A stretch of 64,000 nucleotides of DNA from assembly GCF_002234675.1 (NCBI RefSeq), contig NC_019871.2:28830094-28894093 (forward strand), read 5' to 3'. This document shows, piece by piece, positions 10,756 to 22,668 of the stretch (the stretch's first letter is position 1; each line of letters begins with the position of its first letter). Made by a program: the position numbers and the translations under genes. The DNA is from Oryzias latipes (lineage: Eukaryota; Chordata; Actinopteri; Beloniformes; Adrianichthyidae). The notes under the pieces were generated by a model, which saw nothing but the letters and a program-made list of their open reading frames with translations, did no database searches and was not told the origin of the DNA.

Positions 10756-13258
10756 AACAAAAATGTATTTTCCTATATACGAAACATAGTTTGTAAGATA
10801 TTAAAAAGTACATTTTGCAATCATTTTCATAGATATTAAATACACCAAACATAAAAATTATTTTAAAAAGTTCCTTGAAAGGATATTTAGAATCTTCTTG
10901 ATTAGCCTATTAGTTATTGATTAAATTTTTTTTCCAAAGGTACAGAATCTTTTTACAGACACACAAATCTCCTGCTACAAATACAAAACTTTCTTACAGA
11001 TGAACAATACTTTAGCAAGAAGTCTAACTTCATACGTTAAGCCGTGCCGAAAGCGTGAGAGAGAACGTGTTTCTGCTCTGATGCAACAATAAAAACACCA
11101 GGACGTAATTTTAGATTTATTTATTCTCTATCGGATCAACTGAATTATTTCTTTCTTGTGTTAACAAGAAAAATATAAAATAAAATGTAAATTAATACAT
11201 ATTGTTTTCATGCAGACCTTTTATCATTAATTTATCATAATAGACTACACAAAACACACAGGAGACAAAACAAACTTTATAGTTTTTTTAATCTTATTTT
11301 ACTTTATTCATTTTTATTTAAGAAGCATTAGTTAAAAGAGAGCTCTAAACCCTTTCTTTGTTTACATCTTTTATTTATATGATTCAATGCTTAATACATT
11401 TGGTTCTTAAGCAGGACATAGAGACCAACATGCAACACAAAAGGGTAAAGTAGGGGGGAGATAGGTGAGATGCAGGTGTATGGTACCGATTTTTTCATTT
11501 TTTCACCTCCCCCACACCTGGGCACTGCGCAGGGAGCACGTTAGTGCGGTTAATGTGATAAGTGCACGGTCCTTGCATTCAGCCTGGCTGTTAGAAATTG
11601 TGTAGGCATCCTATGGGGTCTAATGGACATTTATGTAATACATGCACATGCGTGTCCATTCATGCGGGGTCAGTAAGGGGCATTACCCGCACATTACTTA
11701 CCACTATTCTAGAGTGTGGCGTAAGGACACTGTACAACAGCGTCACCTGTACGTCACATGTGCATATAACTTACATTATACTTACGAATACTTCACAAAA
11801 CACTTACCGCACGCATGACACACCTAGTACTCGGTAAAAATGTATTTCTGGCAAAGTGAATGACCCCCCCCAAGAAAAACAAAACAAAAAACAAAACAAT
11901 GACATCACAGCGAGTGATGGCGGGTGGCGCGTAGAGGCAGGTGGTAAGGGTGGAAGGGGCTGATGTTATTGGCACATATTTATATCTGTTAGAAATTCAT
12001 GTTGACCGCACATAATACATGTGGTAAGTGCGTCCGAGGTTGAATTTTGTTGTTGGTTGCACGTATTCAAAATTAAAGTCCCATAAGTTGTCACACACCT
12101 ACATGTGTGACATTTGTTCTCCACATTTGGCCCATTCCCTGGGAGAGCGGTGAGCTGCAGACACAGCAGCGCTCAGGAACCATTTGGTGTGTTTAACCCC
12201 GACCCTAAAATGAATCCTAACCTAAACCATTCCTCCGGGTCCATGTGGCCAAAATATTAAGAAAATTATGTGCGAATAGTCACTTTCTTAATAAAAATAT
12301 AAATCGATGACCCAAACTAGCATGCTAGCATCCACTTTAGCACCCACTTCATACTTCCCAGCCTGATTTCTTTATATTAGAATGTGATTACTAACCTGCA
12401 CAAGCTGACTCCTCCCCATCATAAAATATTGCTGTCATCATTTTTGCGGTTGATTGTAAAACATTGTGTCCCCTTTTGTTATTCTTTGCGTGCCTGTTTG
12501 GACCTTCTCATTACTTCACTCAGCAAGACGGGCAAGACTCGGTGCATAGTAATGGTGCATGTGTGTCACGTCGTATGTCACATGACGGCCAACCCAGTAA
12601 TCCATTGCGACTTTATGCTACTGAGCAGCGTCCTGCACCTATAGCAGTATGATTTTATGAGGAAAAGGGCAGTTCTGCTCCAGTCCAAATGGACTATTTA
12701 ACCTGTTTTAATCTCTTACCTTTTCAACTAATGTAGTACTTTAAAGGTTTTGAGTAAAAACTGTGAAAAAGAAAGAATCAAGCTCTGCAAGGTTTTTGGG
12801 TGGCTCTGAAAAGAGCCATTGTGGGTCGGTCCTTGGAAGGCGAACAGTGGGTTAATGCTCCTACTATGAAATGTAAACATGACAACATTGGTGAAGAAAC
12901 AAATGTTAAAGAATCTATACATGTAAATGAATTTGTATAATGTGCTTTGAGGATGTTGTCTCTGAATTGTAACTAGATATTGATGTGCAGCAGAAGAATC
13001 TAAAATAAGCTTTAAGCTTATTCCACTGATTCACACAGGTGGTTTGGCAGAGAGTTTGTGTGCTAGATGCTCCTTCTGATGCAACCCTGTATTGTCAAGG
13101 CAGAGGGAGACCCAGAGAGGCAGTGTGATGGGTGGATTTGAGATTATTATCTTTTTAGCGGTTTTGCCTCCTCTGGGAAGCAAACCAAGGTTTGGTGTGC
13201 AGCAGTGCTAAATTCAGCCAACAGAGCTGTAATGTGTAAATTTTGCCTTCAGTTAGTG
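10756..13258. other. Intergenic DNA without recognised genes
   Basis: Only short frames are open. AT-rich DNA runs to about 11.4 kb. A moderately GC-rich block at 11.45-12.05 kb has 'cctcccccacacctgg' and 'gaggcaggtggtaagggtgg', and 12.1-12.25 kb has a 'gagctgcagacacagcagcgctc' block that looks repetitive. None can be assigned to a family by eye. Confidence 0.4.
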
Positions 13259-13480
13259 CAGTGCTTCTCAATTATTTTTTGCAAGTTCCCCTCTAGGAAA
13301 AAGAAAATGTTTTGCACCCCCCCCTAACCCCCCCATCCAAAATCAAATACTTTTTTTCAAATGTTATTACATATATTTTATAATAAAGTTGCTCAATAGC
13401 CCTGGCCCTATTGTCCTGCTACAACAAAGATGATCTTCCTGTTGACGGTCCGTTGGCAGCCATCCCACTACATGTCTGCA
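13259..13480. mobile_element. Possible hAT terminal fragment
   Basis: The sequence CAGTGCTTCTCAATTATTTT followed by 'gcaagttcccctctagg' and a run of C resembles the ends of fish hAT elements of the 'CAGTGTTTCTCAAAC' kind. The other end was not found, so extent is a guess. Confidence 0.4.
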
Positions 13481-14173
13481 TTTAAAGCACGAAGAGATCA
13501 TTTCTCATTAAAATGCACAAAAAAACAGATTTTTTCTTTAGAAATACATTTGTAGTTCACTCTCTGTTAATACAAAAAGATTGAGATACTCTGTCAAATT
13601 TAAACATTTATCAGAAGAGTTATTGTGGCAAGTAGTCCAAATCTGTGAAGCTCTTTCTAACTTTACCAAGTTCTCCGAGTCCTGCACTCTGATTTGGTTG
13701 ACTCCGCCTCCTCTAACCCTCCCTCTACCCCCCTAGTTCCATTATCGGACACAGATCAGTTTTGACACAAGTTTCTCGCAAGGAATGTGTCATAAGTCCG
13801 AGGGCACCAGCAGATTCCAGCACACGCAGAAGCACATTTGAGCAGTTGTAATCACAGATTTGAAGTTGTAACTCTAAGTGAACACATTCAAATGTTGTAA
13901 TTTAGTTTGTCAAACTTTACAGCAGAAGATTTTTACACACAGATGCACATTTTTAGTGTGCAAGTTCTCACATTCTATATTACAAGTTCTTACATCAAAT
14001 CTAAAAGTGCGTTCTTTTTGGAACATATTTACCTTCATACCCACTACCCCTCCCCTATCCTTCTCTCACACACACGAGCCGCGTGTGACAGGGGACAGGA
14101 GGAGCTGCAGGGACAGCAGTTCACAGGTTTCAGGCCAGTGGCGGTTCTACACTAACTTATAAACTCGTATTAC
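13481..14173. other. Intergenic DNA, nothing recognised
   Basis: Two short overlapping open frames lie near 13.88-14.16 kb with no family resemblance. There is a (CA)-rich patch at 14.07 kb. Confidence 0.4.
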
Positions 14174-14330
14174 AGGGGGGTCAAACTCGGTCACACAGGG
14201 GCCTAAATTAAAAACACGCTTTAGGTTTTGGGCCGAAGAAGATAAACATTTACTGAACACACTAAAGCTAAACTTTTAAACGTTTAATACTGAACTTTTT
14301 GAAGATAAATATGAATTAAAACAGACAGGA
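14174..14330. mobile_element. hAT-like fragment
   Basis: 'caggggggtcaaactcggtc' followed by 'acacaggggcctaaattaaaaacacgctttaggttttgggcc' resembles the left end of small fish hAT elements. Only one end is visible. Confidence 0.4.
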
Positions 14331-14367
14331 ACATTAATCCAGAATAACTCAAGTTAAACCGTAACCC

Positions 14368-14566
14368 TTGTGCTATCTCAGATGACCCCACCCTTACATT
14401 GACGTGTTCTCCCTACCATGACAAAGGTGGATAAAGGTGGAAAGATTTCATGTAATCCATGGACACCAGTGAAGATCACAAATCACTGAAGAAAAAAGGT
14501 TCAGAGCACTGTCTAGTGGGTCTAGATGACCCAACTCCCAATGGTAAAGTGGCTAGGATAGCACAA
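14368..14566 (+). repeat. ~190-bp MITE-like repeat, copy 1
   Basis: It begins TTGTGCTATCTCAGATGACC and ends GGCTAGGATAGCACAA, an inverted version of its start. It shares over 90 percent of its bases by eye with the copy at 16,127-16,315, including 'ggaaagatttcatgtaatcc' and 'cactgtctagtgggtcta'. Non-coding. Confidence 0.7.
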
Positions 14567-15111
14567 ATTAAATAACATATAATATTTTGCTCTCCATGAA
14601 AATATATTCTGTCAAAATTATACAAATATGAACATGCTGCAGAACAAAACAAACAAAGTCTGAAAATATTGTTAACAAGAAATTACAAATCAAATAATTC
14701 CGCTTTCTTTGCTCTTTTATCATTTTTTAGAGCTGGACTCCTGCATCGTTTTTAGCAATAATTTCTTGGTGTGTGATGTCCTGAGTGTGTCTGATTGGAT
14801 CTAAAAAAAAACTTAGTGTGAATACTATTTTTAGGTCTTATAAAACATTACAAACTATATTATGGAACACATCAGTGGGATTACTCCAAAAATATTTGGC
14901 ATTTCCCTAATTTTGTGCAAAACCAACAGCAGAAATCCTCCAAAAAACCTCAATCCATTCATAAAAAATGGTCTATAATTTATTTATGATGTCCTGAAGT
15001 GCAGCTGTTTTACTGCATTACCTGCGGTTTCTATGTCAAATATTGACACCAACTAAACGACAGAAAAGACACGTAATAAAAATATCTACAATAGTTGGTA
15101 AATAATGGCGG
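14567..15111. other. AT-rich intergenic DNA
   Basis: No coding potential or recognised repeat apart from homopolymer runs. Confidence 0.4.
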
Positions 15112-15905
15112 ATGGGGTAGGGGACAGATGGTCCGAGGTCCCACCTTCCTTGTGAAATGCATGTGTGTGTGTTTGTGTTGGAGTGTATATTTTGTGGGGT
15201 AAACAGTGTGTGTACTAAGGGGGTGCAGTTGAAATTGGCGGGTAGGGCACTGAGAGGACATCTCTTGATTACTCACAGTGATGTCCAGGCAGCCCCCCCT
15301 ACCAAGGGTCCTACATGTCTAAGGTGCAATTAAAACCGAGAGAGGGGGGGGGGCTATTCCATACAGTAAACATGAGAGAGGGAACATTGTCAAGTATCTC
15401 CTCCCCCCAAGGTGCATCGCAGGCTGAACCCCCCCCCCATCACCCTAATAAGAGATTATGTGAGGAAGTAGGTAAATCGGACAGCTGGTAGACTGTCCCC
15501 TGGTAGTTAAACAGCCCCCCCAGCATAGGGCTCAGGTCTCCTCAGCTCAAGGGTCCCATCCCCCAAAGCACTAACCATCCAGGCCCCACACCACCCACCC
15601 CACACAGAGAGAGAGAGGAGCCAGAAAGCACCAGCCCCCCGGAGCAAGCCCAGGCCCCCGCCCCAGACCACTGATTGCCTCAGAGGAGACCCCAACCCAT
15701 CAAACCTCCAAACTCTCGTACCGAAGGTGGACCCTTCCCCCCCTCCTAGGCAGCCCCCTTAAGGACGGGGCCAAAAGCCCCCCGCAACCCCCCAGACCCC
15801 GCAGCCATGGTAGGTGTCACCTAAAGCGACCGTGGCCCAGAGCCAGGGAAGGAGTGATCCCAGCCCCAGGTGCAGATGGGCAGCCCATCCCCCCCGAGCA
15901 GGTTC
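15112..15905 (-). mobile_element. Truncated L1 3' UTR copy
   Basis: This C-rich block matches the 3' UTR of the full L1 downstream, in the same orientation. Shared segments include 'ggggacagatgg', 'ggtcccaccttcctt', 'aaattggcgggtagggcactg', 'acatctc.tgattactcacag', 'ctacatgtctaaggtgcaa' and 'gagagagaggagccagaaag' (compare 34,610-35,600). Neither the poly(A) end nor ORF2 is included. The open frames here, rich in Pro or Gly, are composition effects. Confidence 0.8.
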
Positions 15906-16126
15906 TGGGTCTCCAAAAGTTTTACAGTAAATGAAGTTCTGAGGTGGGTTCAAGGAAATCATACTCATTGCATGTCTCACAGGTCGAGACCCAGGCTACA
16001 GTCCTAGGGCTTCCATCTCAGTTTTCATCCAGATCCTCTGCTGGGGAGAGCAGTTCCAGCTGCTGAGGTTCTTCCAATGACTGCTGCAAAAATAACATGA
16101 GTTATTGTTACGACTTACATATTTAT

Positions 16127-16315
16127 CCCTTATGCTATCTTAGATGACCCCACCCTTACATTGATGTGCTCTCCCTACCATCACAAAAGTGGATAAAGGT
16201 GGAAAGATTTCATGTAATCCATGGACACCAGTGAAGATCACAAATCATTGAAGAAAAAAGGTTCAAAGCACTGTCTAGTGGGTCTAAATGACCCAACTCC
16301 CAAAGTGACAAGGGT
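16127..16315 (+). repeat. ~190-bp MITE-like repeat, copy 2
   Basis: This is the second copy of the repeat at 14,368, in the same orientation, starting CCCTTATGCTATCTTAGATG and ending 'gtgacaagggtt'. It lies directly before the L2 element. The two copies bracket the L1 3' UTR remnant. Confidence 0.7.
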
Positions 16316-16353
16316 TATATGAAGAACTCATTGGTAGATGGTGATACTACCAT

Positions 16354-17701
16354 ATGCAAACACTTCTCATCTCCAACATGGCTGCTGCCACGCTCAACCA
16401 GTCAGTACACAGTGCAGGTTTAGAAGTTAACAGCAATATGCTACTGAAAGCGAATAAAAAAATCGCTAACCTGTTAGAAGACATCCGCCGACTCTCCGAG
16501 GAATTGCGACAAAAGGATTCCTTGTTGCAGAACTACATGGATCTAGCGGGTAGTCAATCCCACCGGCTAGCCACGCTAAACCAAACCCTCCAGGACACAC
16601 TGCCTTGGAATCCCGAGAAAACGGCGTCCTGCTCAACTCCAAATGCGGCGTCAACATGGTCGGAGGTGGTTGTACGTGGCTATCAAAAAGGTCCAAGCCG
16701 TTCCCTCTCAACTCAGGCTCCTGGATTGAACCTTGTCAATCGTTTTGCTGCGCTGGCGGATGACATCCAGACTGGGGAATCCCCACAGCGTCCTCCCCTG
16801 AATCCGAAGTGGTCAGCTGTGACGCATGAAGCCGAGCCCTCAGGTGTTACGCACGAGGCCAAGCCCTCAACAGCTCCACAAAAACTGGATCCGTATTCCT
16901 CGGCAACTGTGATCCCCCGCCGGCCAGGAGTGGAGAGGCAAATCAAGATTGATACAGAAAACACCATCTCCAGAAGGTCTCCCGTAACTTCTCAACGCAG
17001 CTCCACCTCTTCCTCACGGCGGAGGATCCTGAAAAACGCCGTACTACGTCGTTGCCCTGGGGGGCTCCCATCCCTGGAGTCACAGAGGAGCGGCTCCCTG
17101 TCGCAGCAGGAAGAGATGAAGGAAGCTTCACCTGTCCAGCCAAGTGATGTGGACTCGGCAAACTCTGAGCCCCACATGCCTCCACCTCGCCCCCTATTTG
17201 CTCCCACTGCCCTGATAGTGGGTGACAGCATCATAAGACATGTCCGATTTTTCAACGCTGTCACTCGCTGTTTTCCTGGATCTACAGTTCGGGGTATTTT
17301 GGAAAAACTTCCGGGCTTACTAGACTCACTTCCAACAACTGTTTTCCGTCTGATAGTGCATGTGGGCTGTAATGACATCTCCCGCCGGGAATCTGAAGAA
17401 ACCAAAGCGGATTTCATGGACCTGTTTAAATTTTTTAAAACAATGTGGAAAGTCGGTTTTCATCAGCGGTCCTCTGCCAGGATTATCCCAAAGCACAGAA
17501 CGCTTCAGTCGTCTTCTAGGTATGAACACCTGGCTACAAACTGCATGCATGACACAAAAGTGCAGTTTTATTGACAATTTTAATCTTTTCTGGAACCGCA
17601 CTTCTTTTTATTGTCTGGATGGAACTCACCCAAACAGGATGGATAGTTCGATTTTATCAGCAAATATCAGATATGTCGTTCAGACATTACCACGTGACTG
17701 A
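16354..17701 (+). pseudogene. L2 ORF1: coiled coil plus SGNH-esterase-like domain
   Basis: The main frame runs 16354-17574 (406 codons); the first ATG is at 16354, and a second at 16378 (MAAATL) is equally plausible. Residues ~28-65 are a short coiled coil (LLKANKKIANLLEDIRRL). A Ser/Pro-rich linker follows to ~280. The C-terminal domain has SGNH landmarks: GDS at 290-292, GCND at 338-341, and DGTHPN near 17,618 in the next frame. The reading frame changes near 17,440, after which RTSFYCLDGTHPNRMDSS lies in the +1 frame to 17,701. ORF1 esterases of CR1/L2 elements are thought to help ribonucleoprotein or membrane interactions. Confidence 0.8.
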
Positions 17702-17842
17702 CTGTTTTCACAACAAAGCGCTCCTCCAGCTTCTTCTTCTGCTACTAAGGAGCCGCGCGGTTATCTCACCAGCTCCCCCTGCTGCTCAATTACCTCACAG
17801 AATCCCAACTGTTGTGCAACTAATTCCCAAAGGAAATCCCCT

Positions 17843-20800
17843 TTGTCAGCATACTATTGTTCATCACAACCTCAACCCATATATAATATAACTGTTTTAT
17901 ATAATAATAGGATTCATCCACTCAATTCCTCTTACAACCAGCTAAAGAACCATTATCCTTTTAAAAATAGGAGGTCTAGAAATCCTCATAACTTGGTCAC
18001 TATTAATCTTTCATCAAACCCTGTATCATATCCTACACGCTTTGGACTTCTGAATATTAGATCCCTGGCTAACAAATCGTTTACTTGCCAGGACCTCATT
18101 ACTAGCAACAACATTGATTTTCTAATGCTAACAGAATCCTGGCTCAGGGATGGAGATTGTGTCCCCCTGATAGAATCCTCCCCGCCCAATTTCTCCTTCT
18201 TTACCAAACCCAGACCCTCAGGGAGGGGTGGGGGACTTGCCATTTTATACAACAATAATTTTAACTGCACTTCAGCCACTTTTGGTGATTTTAAATCTTT
18301 TGAGTCTTTATATTTTTATATAAGTGGTTTGAGTAAAGTTTTATGTATTCTTATTTATAGGCCCCCCAAATCAACATCTGGTTTTATTGAGGAGTTTGGT
18401 GAACTTCTCTCCCTGGTCATGCCAACACATGATAAAGTTATCATTGCTGGAGATTTCAACATCCATGTGTGCTGCTCAGAAAATCAACTAGCAAGGGCAT
18501 TTTTAAACATCATTGATTCTTTTAACCTTCATCGAGCTATCACTGGATCAACCCATATTAAAGGTCATACTCTAGATATTATTCTAACATGTGGGATCTC
18601 AGTCCCCAATGTGACATGTATGGATTTTGTCATGTCTGACCATAAGTGCATTTTGTTTTCTCCAGAACTAAATGCTAATCCCCCTGAGTCTAAGCCTAAT
18701 TTCATTTACTCACGTGTCTTCAACTCATCTACTGCAGCAAATTTTGGAAATGTTTTCTCTGCCCCTTTGGTTTTAAATTCTGATGTAAACAGTATTTTAT
18801 CAAATTTTATCTCAGCAACTGCACGCATCCTGGACCAAATTGCCCCTTTCAGGTTGAGAAAAGTCCAAAATAAAAATCTGCCTTGGTTAACTGATAGTAT
18901 TCGCAACATGAAAAGAATCTGTCGCAGAGCCGAGCGCAAATGGAAAGCTTCTAAATCAACTGTGGACTTGGAAAACCTGAAAAATCACATGAATAATTTT
19001 AACCGTCAAATGAAAAAGGCAAGATCAGACTACTTCTCACAATTAATTGATGCCAATAGAAATAATCCCAGGGTACTCTTTAGAGTCATAAATCAGCTAA
19101 GTGAAGCCCCACATACTAGCAATTTACAGAGTTCCCCAGTAATCTGTGAGCAATTTGCAAATCATTTTATTAACAAAATTTCTAACATTAGGTCTCAGAT
19201 ATCCATTACCAGATCTTTGTCACCTCCTATTCTGTCAACTCCACCTGCGAGGCCCACAGTGGTCTTTGAAGCCTTTCAGTCAATCTCCCTCAACACTCTT
19301 TCTGAGATTGTTCATAAAATGAAACCATCCCATTGCTCTCTGGACATTATGCCAGTTAGATTTTTTAAAGAAATATATGTATCGATTAGCTCCCACATAT
19401 TGTTCTTAATGAACACCTCTCTTTCAACTGGCACAGTCCCAGATGATTTTAAGGCTGCTATGATTCAGCCACTATTGAAAAAACCATCCCTGGATCCAAG
19501 TTGCTTGGAGCATTACAGACCAATCTCAAAACTGCCTTTCTTGGCTAAGATCCTGGAAAAGTTAGTGGCTGAGCAGGTAATTTCCTTTTTAAATAAAAAT
19601 AAATTATTTGAGACCCTTCAATCTGGTTTCAATGCCAATCACAGCACAGAGACTGCGTTGCTGAGAGTGATGAAAGACCTTTTAATGGCTGCAGACTCAG
19701 GAAAAATAATCATTTTAGTTCTTTTAGATCTCAGTGCAGCATTTGATACAGTTGACCACTCCATTTTATTACAACGTCTAAAATCTTGGGTAGGTTATTC
19801 TGGCACAGTTTTTAGCTGGTTTTATTCTTATTTATCGGACAGGTTTTTTAATGTGTTCATCTGCAATTCTTGCTCATCTAAGGTGAAAATGACATGTGGT
19901 GTTCCCCAGGGATCGGTATTGGGACCTCTGTTATTTTCAATTTACATGTTACCACTGGGGGAGATAATTCGCCGACATAACCTTAATTTTCACTTTTATG
20001 CCGATGATACTCAACTTTACCTATCCTTTAAACCTGGTGACCTTGGTCTTTTAAAGAATCTCAATAGCTGCATTGCTGATATTAAAACCTGGATGGCCCA
20101 AAATTTTTTGCAATTGAATATGGACAAAACGGATGTAATTATTTTTGGTTCAGTTGAGGCCCGAAATGGCGTGGCTCAGAATTTGGAGTCTCTGTCTAAC
20201 AATGTTTCTTCAAGCTGCAGAAATCTGGGGATGATATTTGACACCGATTTGAATTTGGAGACGCATCTTAAATCAGTAGTCAAATCTTGTTTCTGGCAAC
20301 TACATAGGTTATACAGGATAACCCCTCTCCTATCAAAAAAATGTCTAGATATGGTGATTCACGCTTTATTTTTTCCCGTTTGGACTATTGTAACACACTC
20401 TACACATGCCTTTCACAGCAGAGTGTGTATCAACTCCAGTTAGTCCAAAATGCTGCCGCCAGACTTTTAACCGGAACCAGAATGAGAGACCACATCACTC
20501 CAGTTTTAGCGTCCCTGCACTGGCTCCCAGTTCGTTTTAGAATAGATTTTAAGATTTTAATGATTGCTTTTAAAGCAGTCGGTGGACTGGCCCCTAAATA
20601 TATAGCCGATCTCCTCATTCCATATGTACCTGGTCGCAATCTTAGATCTTCGGCGAAAGGCCTTTTAACAATCCCACAATCTAGATTGAAAACCAGGGGT
20701 GATAGGGCCTTTTCTGTAAGAGCACCAACACTCTGGAACAGTCTCCCTGAAGAGATCAGGCTCGCTGGGTCCCTACCAGTATTTAAATCTTTTTTAAAAA

Positions 20801-20844
20801 CCTACCTCTATAGGCGTGCTTTTAATGATTTTACTGGCTCTTAA
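17843..20844 (+). pseudogene. L2 ORF2: endonuclease and reverse transcriptase
   Basis: The frame is open from 17843 to about 20,360, then shifts by one base in a T-rich stretch and continues to 20,844. The apurinic-type endonuclease shows LLNIRSLANK, LTESWL, YRPPKS, IAGDFNIHV and SDH. The RT shows HYRPISKLPFLAKILEKLV, VLLDLSAAFDTVDHS, GVPQGSVLGPLLFS and the catalytic YADD at residues 719-722. The C-terminal part after the shift has FSRLDYCNTLYTCL and NAAARLLTG, typical of L2/CR1. One frameshift therefore removes the last ~160 residues. There is no sign of host use. Confidence 0.88.
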
Positions 20845-21111
20845 ATTTTAAACATATGATTTTATAGATTATATTGTTTCTGTTGATTTCGTTGATTTCA
20901 TTGATTTTTTATTTTATTGATTTTATTGATTTCGTGGATTTTATTGATTTCACTGATTTATCGATTTTATTGATTCTAACCACTATCACCGTTTCATGTG
21001 TGTGCTGGGTTTTATTTCTCCATACTAGAAACTGTTTTTAATATTGATTTCTCCCATATTTTTGTACAGCACTTTGTAATCTTGATTTTGAAAAGTGCTA
21101 TATAAATAAAG

Positions 21112-21112
<1 letters not shown>

Positions 21113-21150
<38 letters not shown>
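21113..21150 (+). repeat. (ATT)n tail of the L2 element
   Basis: This run of about 12 ATT units follows the 'ataaataaagttt' 3' end. L2 elements use such short 3' repeats rather than poly(A). Confidence 0.9.
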
Positions 21151-21151
<1 letters not shown>

Positions 21152-21288
21152 GTGTTTAATGCTTGTAATTCTAGCCCAGTAAAGATAAGACCCACAGAAT
21201 TTCTCCTTGGAACTAATTGGTGTATTTCCTCTGTAAGTCTAAGAATTTGGGGAAAGTGCTTGTGGAATAGACAGAAAAATGGATATTG

Positions 21289-21999
21289 TCATGGAATCTG
21301 TTGACCCTGTGCCACTCCAAGCTTTTTTAAGCAAGCATGCACTGGTGACAGCATGAAGGCTACCAAATTCTCAGCTCCCTTTTTGTGTTTAATATTAAGA
21401 TTAAAATCCTGAACCATCAGTGACCATCTCATTAGTCTCTGGTTCGAGTTTTGCATCACGTTCAAAAAAACTAGAGGGTTGTGGTCAGTGTAAACTTTAA
21501 TCGGATGGGAATTAGAACCAATGTAAACTTCAAGGTGCTGGAGTGCCAGCAACAAAGAAAGAGCTTCTTTCTCAATTGTACTGTACCGTATTTGATGAAT
21601 TGTAAACTTCTTTGAAAAATAACAAAGGGGATGCTCAACACCATGTTCATCTTCCTGCAGCAGAACTGCCCCGGCACCACAATCACTGGCATCGACTTCT
21701 AATTTGAAGGGACGCTCAAAATCAGGAGCAGCCAGGACAGGGGCACTGCAAAGAACGGCTTTGACAGAGTTAAATGCATTCTGACATTCAGGTGACCAAA
21801 CAAAAGATTTACGGACACTAGTCTGGCTTGTTAAGGGAGCCACAACATCTGCAAAGTTACGGCAGAAACCTCGGTAGTACCCCACCATTCCTAAGAAACG
21901 TCGGAGGTCTTTGTGGTTCTGAGGAGCTGGAAAATCGACGATAGCCTGAACTTTTGCAGTCAGAGGACGAATTTGACCCTGACCTACTTCTTTCCCCAA
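21289..21999 (-). pseudogene. Gmr1-like pol: RT thumb and RNase H part
   Basis: Recognised blocks are FLGMVGYYRGFCRNFADVVA (RT thumb/connection) and FKLEVDASDCGAGAVLLQ, YSTIEKEALSLLLAL and VYTDHNPLVFL (RNase H as in Ty3/gypsy elements). This is the downstream end of pol in this fossil. Confidence 0.85.
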
Positions 22000-22014
22000 G
22001 TAGGTTACAGTAGC

Positions 22015-22620
22015 TTAACCAAAATCACATTTGGCTAAGTTCAAGGTGAGTGAAGCTCTACTTAGCCGCTCAAAAACACCAGTCAAATTTTTTAAATGTT
22101 CTTTCCAGGTTTTAGAATAGACAACAATGTCATCAAGGTAGACTTCACAGTTCTTTACTCCTGAAAGAACTTTGTTCATGAGACGTTGGAAAGTGGCGGG
22201 TACATTTCTAAGACCAAAAGGCATGACAGTGTACTGCAAAAAATGATCAGGAGTAACGAAAGCAGATATTTCAGATGCACGAGGGGTCAATGGAACTTGC
22301 CAATAGCCTTTTAGCAGATCTAACTTGGTAACAAAACGTGCTGAACCAACTCGGTCCACACAATCTTCCATGCGTGGTAAAGGGTGTGGGTCTGGTTTGT
22401 GATTTGATTCACCTTTCTGAAATCTGTGCAAAATCGAACGGTTTTGTCAGGGTACAAGCAGACAGGGAGAACTCCAGGAACTGGAACTAGTTATAGCTAA
22501 TCTGTTTTCTCCAAGAGGTATTTAACTTCCTGTTGGAGCAGTGCACGTTTGGTGGAGTTAACACGATTGGCATGTTGTTTGATCGGAAAATTTTTCACCA
22601 ACATCAATGTCATGGTATAT
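22015..22620 (-). pseudogene. Gmr1-like pol: reverse transcriptase part
   Basis: Recognised blocks are DPHPLPRMEDCVDRVGSARF, TKLDLLKGYWQVPL, MPFGLRNVPATFQRLMN and the catalytic YLDD. It lies downstream of the integrase in transcription order. Fossil. Confidence 0.85.
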
Positions 22621-22668
22621 GGCAGAAGTACAGGACAGATTATCTGAAAAAAGAGATGTGGTTATGGC

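Larger units (their letters stand above)
16316..21150 (+). mobile_element. Nearly full-length L2-type LINE
   Basis: It has ORF1 with an SGNH-esterase-like domain, ORF2 with endonuclease and reverse transcriptase, and a 3' UTR ending 'aaaagtgctatataaataaagttt' plus (ATT)n, as in fish L2 (Maui-like) elements. The 3' UTR also carries 'ttgatttta'-like short repeats at 20,880-20,970. Both ORFs are frameshifted, so this copy is dead. The 5' boundary is set where the preceding repeat stops. Confidence 0.85.
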
